A DNA stretch of 64,000 bases from Amycolatopsis suaedae (GCF_004214935.1 NZ_SFCC01000010.1:268776-332775); one strand, 5' to 3'. Positions 33,033-42,240 are shown, counted from the first letter of the stretch. Numbers and translations are program-made. Notes: a model not told the origin generated them from the sequence alone.

Positions 33033-34318
33033 TGGTGGGAATCCCTGAGGTGAAACGGTGGAATCCCGCCGCGTTGAACGAGATCGCGTCAGTGATCCAG
33101 CACCGGCAGAACGCCCTCATCCACTCAGGCGACGATTTCGGCAAAGTCCTGCCGATAGAGGGTTGGTCAGGCCCTGCCGCATCCAACGCCGATTCCGCAC
33201 ACCACGCCATGATGACCCGACTGCGAACCATGGCAGCGGGAAGCGGCCTGGTGGCCAAGGCGATTCCGCAAGCCGCTGACAGAATCCCCGCCGTCCAGGC
33301 GGAAATCGCCAACGCCGAAAACTACCTGAACAAGTACGGTTTCCGGGTTGCTGACGACGGAGCGATTGTCGACACATTCGCCGGGGGCGTGGCGCCGCCA
33401 GACTTGCGCCCAGAGGACCGGGAGCGTGCTCGTGTCGAGGGCGGTGCGGCCATCACCGCCGCGCTGCGCACCGCACATAACATCGATGCCGACCTGACAA
33501 CAGCGCTCCGGCGAGCCGAACGTGGAGAGGTCGATCCCGGAACCGCCCCGACGATCGCCGAAGCGGCAGCCGCCGGAGCGGCTCAGGCGGATGCTCCACC
33601 GATTCCCGGTGCACCCCCTCCGCCGCCGACCGACCCGGGGGCTGGACCACACAAGAGCCGCGACGAGAACGCCGCGGACTACCTGACCGCGGTACTGGCC
33701 TCGGAGGCCGCCGACTGGGCAGACGGTGCCGGCTGGACACACGCCGCGAAGAACCTCGAGCACTACCTCGGCAATTCGGGTAAGGATCTCAACATGAGCC
33801 CCGACGAGATGGCTCGCGACGTTGCCTCGTTCCGCGGACAGGTCGATCAGACAACGGCAGCGCAGATGCGACAGATCGCCGAACAAGCCGCAGCCAACGG
33901 CACCTACGGAAAACCGATCCCGTTCAGCTCAGGCTGGCAGGACTACACAATCAGTCCAGACGAGAACAAGGACTGGTTCTATGCGACCGGCAGCGGAAGC
34001 TACGCGGTGACCGGTGTGGCCACGGTGCACCCGCCTGATCAGCCTGGAGGCCAGCCCCGGATCGAGATGGACTACAAGACGCACGTCTTCGACCGGTACA
34101 ACTGGGATGGAGGGAAATCCACCGAAATAGGGCCGTTCACCGTCACCGACCAGCAGCTTGCCGAGTTACACAAGAGCGGTCTCGCCCAGGAATACAACCT
34201 GACCGGCTCGACGGATGCGAAGCATTTCTCCGGTACGGTGCCGGCACCTGGCGAACAACCTGGCCTCCCACCCCCGCCCGACAACCGCACGGGCGGTCGA
34301 ACGGACCCTGGGCGGTGA
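33032..34318 (+). CDS. WXG-type large ESX substrate with unknown C-terminal domain
   Basis: 428 residues. Residues about 10-165 are helical with the W-x-G turn in IEGWSGPAA, like the N-terminal half of ESX-secreted proteins. A Pro-rich hinge (about 185-212) leads to a C-terminal domain (about 215-405) with EMDYKTHVFDRYNWDGGKST and FTVTDQQLAELHKSGLAQEYNL. Delivery module, hinge and variable tail is the plan of type VII polymorphic toxins, but no known toxin fold is recognised. Codon usage is less GC-rich than neighbours. GTGA overlap with the lipoprotein gene downstream. Confidence 0.72.
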   Translation: MVGIPEVKRWNPAALNEIASVIQHRQNALIHSGDDFGKVLPIEGWSGPAASNADSAHHAMMTRLRTMAAGSGLVAKAIPQAADRIPAVQAEIANAENYLNKYGFRVADDGAIVDTFAGGVAPPDLRPEDRERARVEGGAAITAALRTAHNIDADLTTALRRAERGEVDPGTAPTIAEAAAAGAAQADAPPIPGAPPPPPTDPGAGPHKSRDENAADYLTAVLASEAADWADGAGWTHAAKNLEHYLGNSGKDLNMSPDEMARDVASFRGQVDQTTAAQMRQIAEQAAANGTYGKPIPFSSGWQDYTISPDENKDWFYATGSGSYAVTGVATVHPPDQPGGQPRIEMDYKTHVFDRYNWDGGKSTEIGPFTVTDQQLAELHKSGLAQEYNLTGSTDAKHFSGTVPAPGEQPGLPPPPDNRTGGRTDPGR

Positions 34319-34809
34319 AGCTGACGATCGTGCCCGACAACGGTTACCCCGCCCGTCCGCTCTTGCTGGTGCTGGCCGGGCTGCTGATGCTGCTGGTCGC
34401 CTGCGGCGCCGAACCCGGCTCGCCCCGGGGCGAGGAACCCGCCGATCCGGCCGCAGTCGAGCAGGCCCTGCGCATCGGCCACATCGTGTTGCCGCCGGGC
34501 ACGCAGGTGCTGGGCGCACAGGCCGATCGCGGGATCGATCAGCTCTACCGCCTGGCCGTCGCCGTCGAACCCGCCTCCGTCGAACCGTTGCTCACCGGAT
34601 CAGGGTTCACCACGCCACTGGAGCGGGGACGCAAGGTCTTCACCCCCGGAGTCGAGGGATTCCACCCCGACAACGGTTCCGACATCGCCTCGGCCGAGGA
34701 TCGCCTGCCACCGCAGCCGGGAACACCGGACGTGGTGACCCGTGAGGTTCTGGTCGACCGGACGGATCCGGCCAGACCTGTCGTCCACTGGTGGATCGTC
34801 GGTACCTGA
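34315..34809 (+). CDS. Lipoprotein following the ESX-like substrate
   Basis: 164 residues. The signal peptide has a lipobox LLVAC with the acylated cysteine at residue 30; the mature part (~135 residues) is extracytoplasmic. Segments LRIGHIVLPPGTQVLGAQADRG and PVVHWWIVG are seen but no family is recognised. GTG start overlapping the previous stop by 4 bases. As the last gene of the operon it could be a partner, or an immunity factor if the upstream protein acts outside the membrane; this is inference from order only. Confidence 0.72.
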   Translation: MKLTIVPDNGYPARPLLLVLAGLLMLLVACGAEPGSPRGEEPADPAAVEQALRIGHIVLPPGTQVLGAQADRGIDQLYRLAVAVEPASVEPLLTGSGFTTPLERGRKVFTPGVEGFHPDNGSDIASAEDRLPPQPGTPDVVTREVLVDRTDPARPVVHWWIVGT

Positions 34810-34818
34810 CTCAGGACA

Positions 34819-35487
34819 CTAGCCGCGCTTGGGCGTCACCAGGCCGGATTCGTAGGCCAGCACCACGAGCTGGGCACGGTCGCGCGCGCCGATCTTCGTC
34901 ATGATGCGGCTGACGTGCGTGCGCGCCGTGGCGCTGGAGATGACCAGGTGCTCGGCGATCTCGTCGTTGGACAACCCGCCCGCCACCAGGGCCAGTACCT
35001 CCCGCTCGCGGTCGGTGATCTCCCGGATCGCGCCGACGTCGATCGTCCTGTGCTCGGGCCTGCCGACGAACTCGCTGATCAGCCGCCGCGTCACGGTCGG
35101 CGCGAGCAGGGCCTCGCCGGACGCGACCACCCGCAGCGCCCGCAGCAGGTCGACCGGGTCGGTGTCCTTGAGCAAGAACCCGCTCGCCCCGGCCCGTAGC
35201 GCCTGGTAGACGTACTCGTCCACGTCGAACGTCGTCAGCACCAGCACCTTCACACCGGACAGCTCCGGGTTGCCGGTGATCTGCCTGGTCGCCTCCAGGC
35301 CGTCGGTACCCGGCATGCGGATGTCCATCACCACCACGTCCGGCCGGTGCTCGACGGCCAGCGCGACCGCCTCGGCGCCGTCTCCGGCCTCGCCGCACAC
35401 CTCGAAGCCGTCCTCGGTGTCCAGCAGCACGCGGAACCCGGCACGTACCAGCGCCTGGTCGTCGGCCAGCACCACGCGAATGGTCAT
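34819..35487 (-). CDS. NarL/LuxR-family response regulator
   Basis: 222 residues. Receiver with acidic pair D8/D9, phospho-acceptor D in VVMDIRMPGTDG (about 55) and K in GFLLKDT. LuxR HTH near the C-terminus (ITDREREVLALVAGGLSNDEIAEHL, then SSATARTHVSRIMTKI). The ATG overlaps the kinase stop by 4 bases. It ends 9 bases from the convergent lipoprotein gene. Very similar in layout to the pair at 15397-17244 but on its own sequence branch. Confidence 0.93.
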   Translation of the reverse strand: MTIRVVLADDQALVRAGFRVLLDTEDGFEVCGEAGDGAEAVALAVEHRPDVVVMDIRMPGTDGLEATRQITGNPELSGVKVLVLTTFDVDEYVYQALRAGASGFLLKDTDPVDLLRALRVVASGEALLAPTVTRRLISEFVGRPEHRTIDVGAIREITDREREVLALVAGGLSNDEIAEHLVISSATARTHVSRIMTKIGARDRAQLVVLAYESGLVTPKRG

Positions 35488-36650
35488 GTCGCTCCCTCAC
35501 CGCTCACCGGAAGTTCCGCTCGCACCTCGAACCCGCCGTCGACCACGGACGCCCGCACCCAGCCGCCCAGCGCCTCGGCCCGCTCCCGCATGCCGCGCAG
35601 GCCGTTGCCGGTCTTCGGCGGCGTCGCGCCCTGCCCGTCGTCCCGGACGACCAGCTGGAACACGTTACCGCTGCGGCGCAGCCGCACGTCGACGTTCCGC
35701 GGCTGGTTCGCGTGCCGGACGACGTTGGTCAGCGACTCCTGCAGGATCCGGTAGGCGGCCTGATCGGTCGGTGCGGGCAGCTGGCCCGGCTCGCCGTGCA
35801 CCCGCACGTTCAGCCCGGCCGCGCTCGCGTGGTCGATCAGCTCCGACATCTGCTGCAGGCTCGGCGACGGACCGGTCTCCTGCCCACCCCGCAGCACCGC
35901 CAGCGTGGCCCGCAGGTCGGTCAGCGCCGACGCGCTGGCCTCCTTGATGTTGTGCAGCGCCTCCTTGGCCTGCTCCGGGCGCCGGTCGGCGACGTGTGCG
36001 GCCACCCCGGCCTGCACGTTGATCATCGCCAGGCTGTGTGCCACGACGTCGTGCACCTCGCGGGCGATCCGCAGCCGTTCCTGCTCGGCCATCCGGACGG
36101 CGTGCTCCGCGGCCTGGTCCCGCCGTGCCCGGTTGGCGGCCATGCGGTCACGCACGGCGAGCCCGATCCCGATGACCGCGACCACGCCGCCGACAAGCCC
36201 GGCGGCTCCCGCTCCCGGCAGCCACTGGCCGTTGGCCGCCACGTAGGTGACGTACAGCCCGAGCAGCAACGCCCCGCCGGCGACGGCACCCGGCACCAGC
36301 CCGCGCAGCCGGGTCAGCGTGAACAACGCGACCGCGGGGGCGACGATCACCGGGCCACCCGGGTAGTTGGAGTGGTAGTACGCGATGGCCAGCACCGCGG
36401 TGACCGCGAAGACCGGCAGGGGGAACCGGCGGGCGAGCAGCAGCGGCAACGTGGCCGCGAACAGCCAGCAGTAGCCCAGCAGGTCCAGCATCCGTCCGGT
36501 GGGCTCGACGAACTCGCCGGGCGCCCCCGGCCACCGGCCCCGCCAGTGCGACGCGCTGGTGGTGGTACCGGCGACGAACCCCGCCACGATGACCGCCAAT
36601 GCGACGTCACCCGCGCTGGGAACACGCTGCGTGCGCTTCTCCGGAACCAC
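35484..36650 (-). CDS. NarL-family sensor histidine kinase (HisKA_3)
   Basis: 388 residues, GTG start. N-terminal membrane region of about five helices (15-170), HisKA_3 with LRIAREVHDVVAHSLAMI (phospho-acceptor H near 206), and HATPase with ILQESLTNVVRHA and GNGLRGMRERAEALGG. Co-transcribed with the response regulator through a 4-base overlap. The input signal is unknown; the lack of a large outside loop suggests membrane sensing. Confidence 0.92.
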   Translation of the reverse strand: MVPEKRTQRVPSAGDVALAVIVAGFVAGTTTSASHWRGRWPGAPGEFVEPTGRMLDLLGYCWLFAATLPLLLARRFPLPVFAVTAVLAIAYYHSNYPGGPVIVAPAVALFTLTRLRGLVPGAVAGGALLLGLYVTYVAANGQWLPGAGAAGLVGGVVAVIGIGLAVRDRMAANRARRDQAAEHAVRMAEQERLRIAREVHDVVAHSLAMINVQAGVAAHVADRRPEQAKEALHNIKEASASALTDLRATLAVLRGGQETGPSPSLQQMSELIDHASAAGLNVRVHGEPGQLPAPTDQAAYRILQESLTNVVRHANQPRNVDVRLRRSGNVFQLVVRDDGQGATPPKTGNGLRGMRERAEALGGWVRASVVDGGFEVRAELPVSGEGAT

Positions 36651-36707
36651 ACGTCGAAGTTACGGCACCCGACCGGCCCAGGCGTCCGTTGAAAAGCGGC
36701 TGTTGGG

Positions 36708-37541
36708 TTACGACGTGTGCATTAGGCCGCGTCGAAGTGCCAGGCCAAGTAGCACGCCCGCGAGCACCTGGATCGCACACACGGCCAGGTGCCCCACCGA
36801 GATCTCACCGGCGGGCAGCCGCACGGCCGCGCCGGTCAGCAGGGTCCAGCCACCCCAGCCGAACAGCATCCCGCTGCCTGCCCACGCCGCCGCCAGCGCG
36901 ACGGCCGAACGGCCCAGCGTCCCGGCGATGGCGAGTACCGTCCCCGCGGCCAGCAGCCAGCCGAGCAGATCCATCGGTGCCAGCACCAGCCAGCCGGCCA
37001 GCCCGGCGACGGCGACCGCGATCCCGGCCCAGCCCAGCCGGCTCCGGGCCGCACGCGGCGCGAACGCCCCTGGCCAGCGGCGCCGGGCGTAGAGCAGGAA
37101 CGCCGCTCCCAGCGCCAGCCCCTGCCAGGCGAACCCGCCGTAGACCACGGCCCACACCCAGTCCTTCAACGGCAGGTCAGCCGGCACCTCCCCGCCGAGG
37201 AACTGGCCGATCGCCACCGGCGCGGCCGCGACGATCGGCACCAGCAGCCCGAGCCCGACCCACGCCGGGAACAGCACCAGCCACCCCGGCAGCCGCAGGC
37301 CCCACGGCAGGGTCAGCGCGAGTGCCACCACCACGGCCGCGAGATCGAGCAGCCCGGTCAGCGCGTTGCCCGCGTACATCAGGGGTGTCCGGACGAACTC
37401 CGGATCGTTCAGCCCGACCGTGCCACCGGTCAGCCAGGACACCTTCAGTACCAGGTACGGCACGGTGCCCAGCACCGCCGCACAGCCCAGCACCACCCGG
37501 CCGACCGAGGGCCGCTCGACTTTCACCGACAGAACCGCCAT
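36708..37541 (-). CDS. Hypothetical polytopic membrane protein
   Basis: 277 residues from the ATG at 37541, with about seven helices, a conserved-looking loop GQFLGGEVPADLPLKDWVW and a C-terminal basic tail LRRGLMHTS. No signature of a transporter or enzyme. It lies 57 bases upstream of, and on the same strand as, the start of the kinase gene at 36650, so it could share a transcript with that two-component pair. A longer frame to 37952 reads back through the XRE regulator gene and is not believed. Confidence 0.7.
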   Translation of the reverse strand: MAVLSVKVERPSVGRVVLGCAAVLGTVPYLVLKVSWLTGGTVGLNDPEFVRTPLMYAGNALTGLLDLAAVVVALALTLPWGLRLPGWLVLFPAWVGLGLLVPIVAAAPVAIGQFLGGEVPADLPLKDWVWAVVYGGFAWQGLALGAAFLLYARRRWPGAFAPRAARSRLGWAGIAVAVAGLAGWLVLAPMDLLGWLLAAGTVLAIAGTLGRSAVALAAAWAGSGMLFGWGGWTLLTGAAVRLPAGEISVGHLAVCAIQVLAGVLLGLALRRGLMHTS

Positions 37542-37594
37542 GCCACCGAGTCTGCGGCCCGGACCCGCCGCGATCCTCCCGCGTGCGGCCGAGG

Positions 37595-38446
37595 TCAGTC
37601 CCCCTCGGGAGGGAACACCGGCAGCTTGGCCTGGGTGGCCTCGTCGGCCGGGGTGAACGTGGCCAGCCGCACCTCGGAACGCTGGCCGAACCACAGGTAG
37701 GTGAACTCGAACCGGAGGTAGCCCGCCTCGGGATGATCGAACGACTTGGTCAGGCTGTGCACGCCCCGCACCTCGTGCTGGTTCCACATCGCCAGGAACT
37801 CCGGCGACTCCCGGCGCAGCTCCTTGACCAGGCATTTCCAGCCCGGCTCGGCGACGTGTGTCGCCATCGCCCCACGGAACTGCGCGACGAACCGCGGCAT
37901 GCTCTCCGGCCAGTCGGCGATCCGGGCCTTCCAGTCCGGGTCGAGGAAACACAGCCGCAGCGAGTTGCGCTGGTCGAACGGCCGCCTGCCGATGTCGGTG
38001 AGCCAGTCGTAGCCGCGGTTGAACGCCAGGATGTCGGTCCTGGTGTTCTGCACGACCGCCGGGAACGGTTCGAGCTTGGCCAGCATGCGCCGCACGGGCG
38101 GGGTGACGGCCGCCGAGTCACCGTCCAGTGGCAGCACCTCACGGGCTCCGGCCAGCCGGAACAGGTGGGCCCGTTCGTGCGGGTCGAGCCGCAGGGTGCG
38201 GGACACCGCGTCGAGCACCTGCTCCGACGCCCGGATGTCGCGCCCCTGCTCGAGCCAGGTGTACCAGGTGACCCCGACACCGGCGAGCTGCGCGACCTCC
38301 TCGCGGCGAAGACCCGGCGTGCGCCGCCTGCCGCCCGGGGGCAGGCCCACCTGCTCGGGTGTGATCCGCTCCCGCCTGCTGCGCAGGAAGTGGCCCAGTA
38401 CGCGGCGGCGCATCGAATCGGGAGTACCTGGGGCTACGGTGGTCAC
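37595..38446 (-). CDS. XRE-family regulator with MmyB-like ligand-binding domain
   Basis: About 283 residues from the GTG at 38446; the ATG at 38413 is the alternative. N-terminal XRE helix-turn-helix (about 12-75), including RRTPGLRREEVAQLAGVGVTWYTWLEQGRD, a motif characteristic of this large actinobacterial group. An MmyB-like C-terminal domain (about 110-270) follows, thought to bind a lipophilic ligand, with RTDILAFNRGYDWLTD and a late LWFGQRSEVRLATFTPA. It is divergent from a DHA2 exporter gene over a repeat-rich spacer, so it most likely represses the exporter. Confidence 0.87.
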   Translation of the reverse strand: MTTVAPGTPDSMRRRVLGHFLRSRRERITPEQVGLPPGGRRRTPGLRREEVAQLAGVGVTWYTWLEQGRDIRASEQVLDAVSRTLRLDPHERAHLFRLAGAREVLPLDGDSAAVTPPVRRMLAKLEPFPAVVQNTRTDILAFNRGYDWLTDIGRRPFDQRNSLRLCFLDPDWKARIADWPESMPRFVAQFRGAMATHVAEPGWKCLVKELRRESPEFLAMWNQHEVRGVHSLTKSFDHPEAGYLRFEFTYLWFGQRSEVRLATFTPADEATQAKLPVFPPEGD

Positions 38447-38476
38447 CCAGCCACGATCCCACGGGCGGCAGGCGGT

Positions 38477-38521
38477 TACCAGGTACCAGGGATACCTGGA
38501 TAAACACGCACTGGTACCAGG
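38477..38521. promoter_or_regulatory. Repeat-rich operator between XRE regulator and exporter
   Basis: TACCAGG occurs at 38477 and 38484 (head to tail) and again at 38515. CCAGGTA...TACCTGG forms an inverted repeat (38479-38499), and CTGGTACCAG (38511-38520) is a perfect palindrome. The GGTACCAGG copies at 38482 and 38513 are 31 bases apart, three helical turns, which suits cooperative binding by a dimeric regulator. Confidence 0.6.
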
Positions 38522-38547
38522 GTCCCCTGCGCCCGAGGCTGGTAGCC

Positions 38548-39972
38548 GTGACAGTCCAGACCGAACGGCCGACAGCCGTTCTCCCCGCTTCCACGCTGAG
38601 CGCACGCAGCCTGTACACGGTGCTGCTGGGCACGGCGCTTCCACTCATCGACTACTTCATCGTCAACGTCGCGCTGCCGACCATCGGCGCCGACCTCGCC
38701 ACCTCCGCGGCCACGCTGGAGCTGGTCGTCGCGGGCTACGGCGTCGCGTTCGCCACGCTGCTCGTCCTCGGCGGCAGGCTCGGCGACGCCTTCGGCAGGC
38801 GCAGGCTCTACCAGCTCGGCCTGACCGCGTTCACCCTCACCTCGCTGGCGTGCGGGATCGCCCCGGACGCCGGCACGCTCGTCGTCGCCCGGATCGCCCA
38901 GGGCGCCTCGGCGGCGCTGATGTTCCCGCAGGTCCTGGCCATCATCCAGGCCGGAACCAGCGGGCTGGAGCGGTCGCGGGCGCTCGGCAAGTACGGCGCG
39001 ACGGCCGGCAGCGCGATGGTCATCGGCCAGCTACTTGGCGGGCTGCTGGTCGCCGCCGACATCGCCGGTACCGGCTGGCGGCCGATCTTCCTGGTCAACG
39101 TGCCCATCGGGCTACTGGGCCTGCTGCTGTCCCGCCGGCTCCCGGAAAGCCGGTCCAGCGTGCCGCTGGGCGCCGACCGGCTCGGCACCGCGTTGCTCGG
39201 GTTCACCCTGCTCGCCTTCCTGATCCCGGTGACCGAGGGGCGCGCGCTGGGCTGGCCGGTGTGGGCGTGGGTGCTGCTGGCCGTCTCGCCGGTCAGCGCC
39301 GTCGCGCTGGTGTGGTCCCAGCGACGTGCCGAACGGGCAGGTCGTACCCCCCTGCTGCCACCGTCGGTCCTGCGGATGCCGGGAATGCGGCGCGGCCTGG
39401 CGATCGGCGTGCCGTTCTTCGCCGCGTTCGGCGGCATGATGTTCGTCTACGCGGTGACCCTGCAGGACGGGCTGCACCTGGGACCGGCGCAGGCCGGTCT
39501 GGCGATGACCCCGATGGCCGTCGCGTTCATGGTCACCTCGCTGGCCAGCAGCAGGCTGGTGACGCGGTACGGGCACTGGGTGGTCGTGGCCGGCGGCGCG
39601 CTGCAGGGCGTCGGGCTGCTGTTGCTCGCCGGAGCGTTCGGGCTGGCCTGGCCGGACGTGACCGTGCTCGACCTGGCACCGGGCATGGTGGTCTGCGGCA
39701 TCGGGCAGGGCATGGCGGTGACCACCCTGTTCCGCGTGGTGCTGTCCGGCGTTCCAGCCGACCTCGCCGGTGTCGGCAGCGGCGCACTCTCGACGACCCA
39801 GCAGGCGTCCAACGCCTCCGGCGTCGCCATCCTGGGCAGCCTGTTCTCCGGGCTCACCGCGTCCGGTGCGCTGGACATGCGCACGGCGTTCCTGCTGGTC
39901 CTGGGCCTGCAGCTGGCCGGGTCGATCGTGGTGGTCACCGCCGGGCGCAAGCTGCCGGACCCCCGGGCCTGA
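38548..39972 (+). CDS. DHA2-type MFS exporter (EmrB/QacA-like)
   Basis: 474-residue major facilitator with 14 predicted helices, the drug:H+ antiporter-2 layout. Motif A (GGRLGDAFGRRRLYQLG, about 73-89), D/N in the first helix (LIDYFIVNVALPTIG) and motif C-like glycine-rich helix 5 (GSAMVIGQLLGG) are visible. Probable function: proton-driven efflux of a drug or self-made metabolite. GTG start 28 bases after the nearest operator repeat. It ends 2 bases before the convergent LysR gene. Confidence 0.9.
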   Translation: MTVQTERPTAVLPASTLSARSLYTVLLGTALPLIDYFIVNVALPTIGADLATSAATLELVVAGYGVAFATLLVLGGRLGDAFGRRRLYQLGLTAFTLTSLACGIAPDAGTLVVARIAQGASAALMFPQVLAIIQAGTSGLERSRALGKYGATAGSAMVIGQLLGGLLVAADIAGTGWRPIFLVNVPIGLLGLLLSRRLPESRSSVPLGADRLGTALLGFTLLAFLIPVTEGRALGWPVWAWVLLAVSPVSAVALVWSQRRAERAGRTPLLPPSVLRMPGMRRGLAIGVPFFAAFGGMMFVYAVTLQDGLHLGPAQAGLAMTPMAVAFMVTSLASSRLVTRYGHWVVVAGGALQGVGLLLLAGAFGLAWPDVTVLDLAPGMVVCGIGQGMAVTTLFRVVLSGVPADLAGVGSGALSTTQQASNASGVAILGSLFSGLTASGALDMRTAFLLVLGLQLAGSIVVVTAGRKLPDPRA

Positions 39973-39973
39973 C

Positions 39974-40954
39974 CTAGCGCTTTGCCAGCGCTCCCCACAA
40001 CCGGGTGAGGGGATGCTCCGCGCCGTGCGCGGAGCTTTCCCCTTTCCGGCAGAACACCCCGACCAGCACCTCCTGCGCCGGTTCGAGGTCGCCGTCGAGT
40101 TCGAGCACACGTAGCCCGTCGCCCTCGGCCAGCCTGCCGTCCTCGGCGGCCTCGCCGACGCCCCTCGTCACCAGCATGCAGCCCCTGAGCAGGCCGGACG
40201 TGAGCAGTTCGATGCCGTACTGGATGGTGTCGATCTCGGCGGCGACGTCCAGCGTCGAGCGGTAGTCCGCGCCGAACCAGCCCTTGAGCACGCCGGTGAT
40301 CAGCCCCGCCGCGGGGACCACCAGCGGCAACGTGGTCAGCTCGCTGGCCGCGACGCGGGGTCCCCGCAGGCGGCGCTCGGGCAGGTTCGTCAACAGGGAC
40401 AGCCCGCTGCGCCGCCATTCCATGACGTCGTAGCGTTCCCACAGCGACGAACCGGCGAGGACGCTGCCGCACACCAGGTCCGCCCTGCGATCGTCCAGGC
40501 TGGACAGTAGATCCTTGGTCCGCAGGTGGGTCACCTTCAGCTCGATGCCGTCGCGGCGGAAGTCGTCGGCGACCCGCTCGGTGCCGTCGATGAGGAACCC
40601 CAGCGTGAACCGGGTGGTGCCGACGGTCAGCGTGGTGCCGAGCCTGCGCCGGGAGTCCTCGACGGCGTCCAGCCAGTCCCCCAGCGTTTTCCTGGCCAGT
40701 TCCACCAGTACCTCGCCGGTCGGCGTGAACAGCATGGCCTTTCCGCGTCCCTGCTTTCGCACGAGCGGTTCACCACACAGTTCACCGAAATTGCGGTTCA
40801 CCGTGTCCAGCTGCTTCTGGATACTCGACTGCTCCCGGCCGAGCAGCCGGGCGGCACCGAGCGCGGTTCCGGTGTCGCGGACCGCGATCAACGTCCGCAG
40901 CTGGTCCATTGTGGTGTCCAGCAACGGTTGTGGACTGTCGAGCTGTCTGCTCAT
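39974..40954 (-). CDS. LysR-type-like transcriptional regulator
   Basis: 326 residues from the ATG at 40954; ATG 40909 is an alternative and would start MDQLRTLIAVRDTG. N-terminal winged helix (about 15-75, AVRDTGTALGAARLLGREQSSIQKQLDTVN) and a substrate-binding domain typical of LysR regulators (about 105-320). It departs from classic LysR in the recognition helix (SSIQKQL), so it belongs to a side branch. Divergent from the membrane-protein gene at 41102 across an AT-rich 147-base spacer, which it may control. Confidence 0.78.
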   Translation of the reverse strand: MSRQLDSPQPLLDTTMDQLRTLIAVRDTGTALGAARLLGREQSSIQKQLDTVNRNFGELCGEPLVRKQGRGKAMLFTPTGEVLVELARKTLGDWLDAVEDSRRRLGTTLTVGTTRFTLGFLIDGTERVADDFRRDGIELKVTHLRTKDLLSSLDDRRADLVCGSVLAGSSLWERYDVMEWRRSGLSLLTNLPERRLRGPRVAASELTTLPLVVPAAGLITGVLKGWFGADYRSTLDVAAEIDTIQYGIELLTSGLLRGCMLVTRGVGEAAEDGRLAEGDGLRVLELDGDLEPAQEVLVGVFCRKGESSAHGAEHPLTRLWGALAKR

Positions 40955-41101
40955 GAGGCGAGAGTGTATCGGCAGCCGGAAACTGATCCGCATTACACGA
41001 CAATTTATCTTCACATTAGTTTCTCGACTCACTGTTCATCACGCCATGGCCCGTGGCACACTCTGGCGCCTCCCCATCCCTTTCCTAGGAGAAATTGCGA
41101 C

Positions 41102-41668
41102 GTGAATCATCCACAAACGATGCACCCTGCCCAGCCGACAACACAGCCCGTATCGAAGCCGGGGACGGTGATGGCCGCGGTGGGGGCGGCCATCGCCGCG
41201 GCGGCCGCCGCCGTCGTCGGTGCGGTGCTGGTGTTCGCCGGCGGCAAGGAGCTGGCAGAGACGAACCTCAAGGAGGCCATCGACACGCTCGGCCCGAGCA
41301 TCGGTCTCCCGGACGGCATCACGGCGGCCGACATCGAGTCGCTGTCACCCGCGATGTGGCAGCTGGTCGTCGACGAGCGGGCACAGCAACTCGTCGTGCG
41401 CGGGGGCATGGCGGTGTTCTTCGCGCTCTGGCTGCTGATCGCCGGGCTGTGTGCGCGCAACGCGGCGACCGCGGCGAGGGTGCTGATCACCATCGGTGCC
41501 GTGTTCTCGCTGCTGCCGCACGTGCTGATCGCCTTTGACCACTCCCCGGTCGCCGTGTCGGCGACGAGCTTCGCGGCGATGGCGATCGGCCTGGTCGCGG
41601 TGGTGCTGTGCTGGCTGCCGGCGAACAACGCCTACGTACGGGCACGCAAGGCCGCCAGGTTCGCCTGA
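41102..41668 (+). CDS. Hypothetical four-helix membrane protein
   Basis: 188 residues, GTG start after AGGAGA. Helices at about 24-46, 100-118, 125-142 and 150-170. Between the first two lies a ~50-residue extracytoplasmic loop (ELAETNLKEAIDTLGPSIGLPDGI...). No recognised family. The AT-rich leader (ACAATTTATCTTCACATTAG) marks a regulated promoter shared with the divergent LysR-like gene. Confidence 0.68.
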   Translation: MNHPQTMHPAQPTTQPVSKPGTVMAAVGAAIAAAAAAVVGAVLVFAGGKELAETNLKEAIDTLGPSIGLPDGITAADIESLSPAMWQLVVDERAQQLVVRGGMAVFFALWLLIAGLCARNAATAARVLITIGAVFSLLPHVLIAFDHSPVAVSATSFAAMAIGLVAVVLCWLPANNAYVRARKAARFA

Positions 41669-41724
41669 ACCCCTTCACCCATTCGGGGCATCGGAGCCTG
41701 ATCGTCCCGGACGACGATGGGTAT

Positions 41725-42240
41725 GTGAACGAACCCAGGGCACGACCGGATCCCGCGTTCGCGCTGCTTGAGCTGTACGACACGGCGCTACCGGAGGTCT
41801 ACGGCTATCTCCTGGCCAGGTGCGGTGACCGCACGCTGGCTGAGGAGCTGACGTCGGAGACCTTTCTCGGCGCCGTCGCGGCAGCCCGGCAGGCGAACGT
41901 GGAGATCGGCGTGCCCTGGCTGATCGGGGTGGCCAGGCACAAGCTGGCCGACCACTGGCGCAGGCTCGAACGGGAGCGGCGCGGCCTGCGGCTGGTGCAC
42001 CAGGACGAGCAGCAGCTGGTGGATCCGTGGGACGCCGAACTGGACGCCCTGCGGGCCAGGCAGGTACTGGCCCAGCTCGAACCGCACCACCAGGCCGCGC
42101 TGACCCTGCGGTACCTGGACGGGCTCGGCGTGCCACGAGTGGCGGAGCTGCTCGGCCGCACGGTGCACGCAACCGAGGCGTTGCTGGTGCGGGCTCGCTC
42201 GGCGTTCCGGCGGGCCTACGAGGGAGGTAAGGATGACTGA
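41725..42240 (+). CDS. ECF-type RNA polymerase sigma factor
   Basis: 171 residues from a GTG at 41725. Region 2 is LLELYDTALPEVYGYLLARCGDRTLAEELTSETFLGAV and region 4 is LAQLEPHHQAALTLRYLDGLGVPRVAELLGRTVHATEALLVRARSAFRRA. Short, soluble and without the C-terminal SnoaL domain of ECF41. It overlaps the VOC gene by 8 bases and is followed by an NTF2-like gene, so regulation may go through these partners rather than a zinc-finger anti-sigma factor. Confidence 0.85.
   Translation: MNEPRARPDPAFALLELYDTALPEVYGYLLARCGDRTLAEELTSETFLGAVAAARQANVEIGVPWLIGVARHKLADHWRRLERERRGLRLVHQDEQQLVDPWDAELDALRARQVLAQLEPHHQAALTLRYLDGLGVPRVAELLGRTVHATEALLVRARSAFRRAYEGGKDD

Noticed and set aside
34080..34130. DRYNWDGGKS stretch as a colicin M-like active site
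   Set aside because: Spacing superficially recalls the colicin M D-x-Y-D motif, but the second Asp is Asn and the His-Arg pair is missing, so I would not call peptidoglycan-lipid cleavage.
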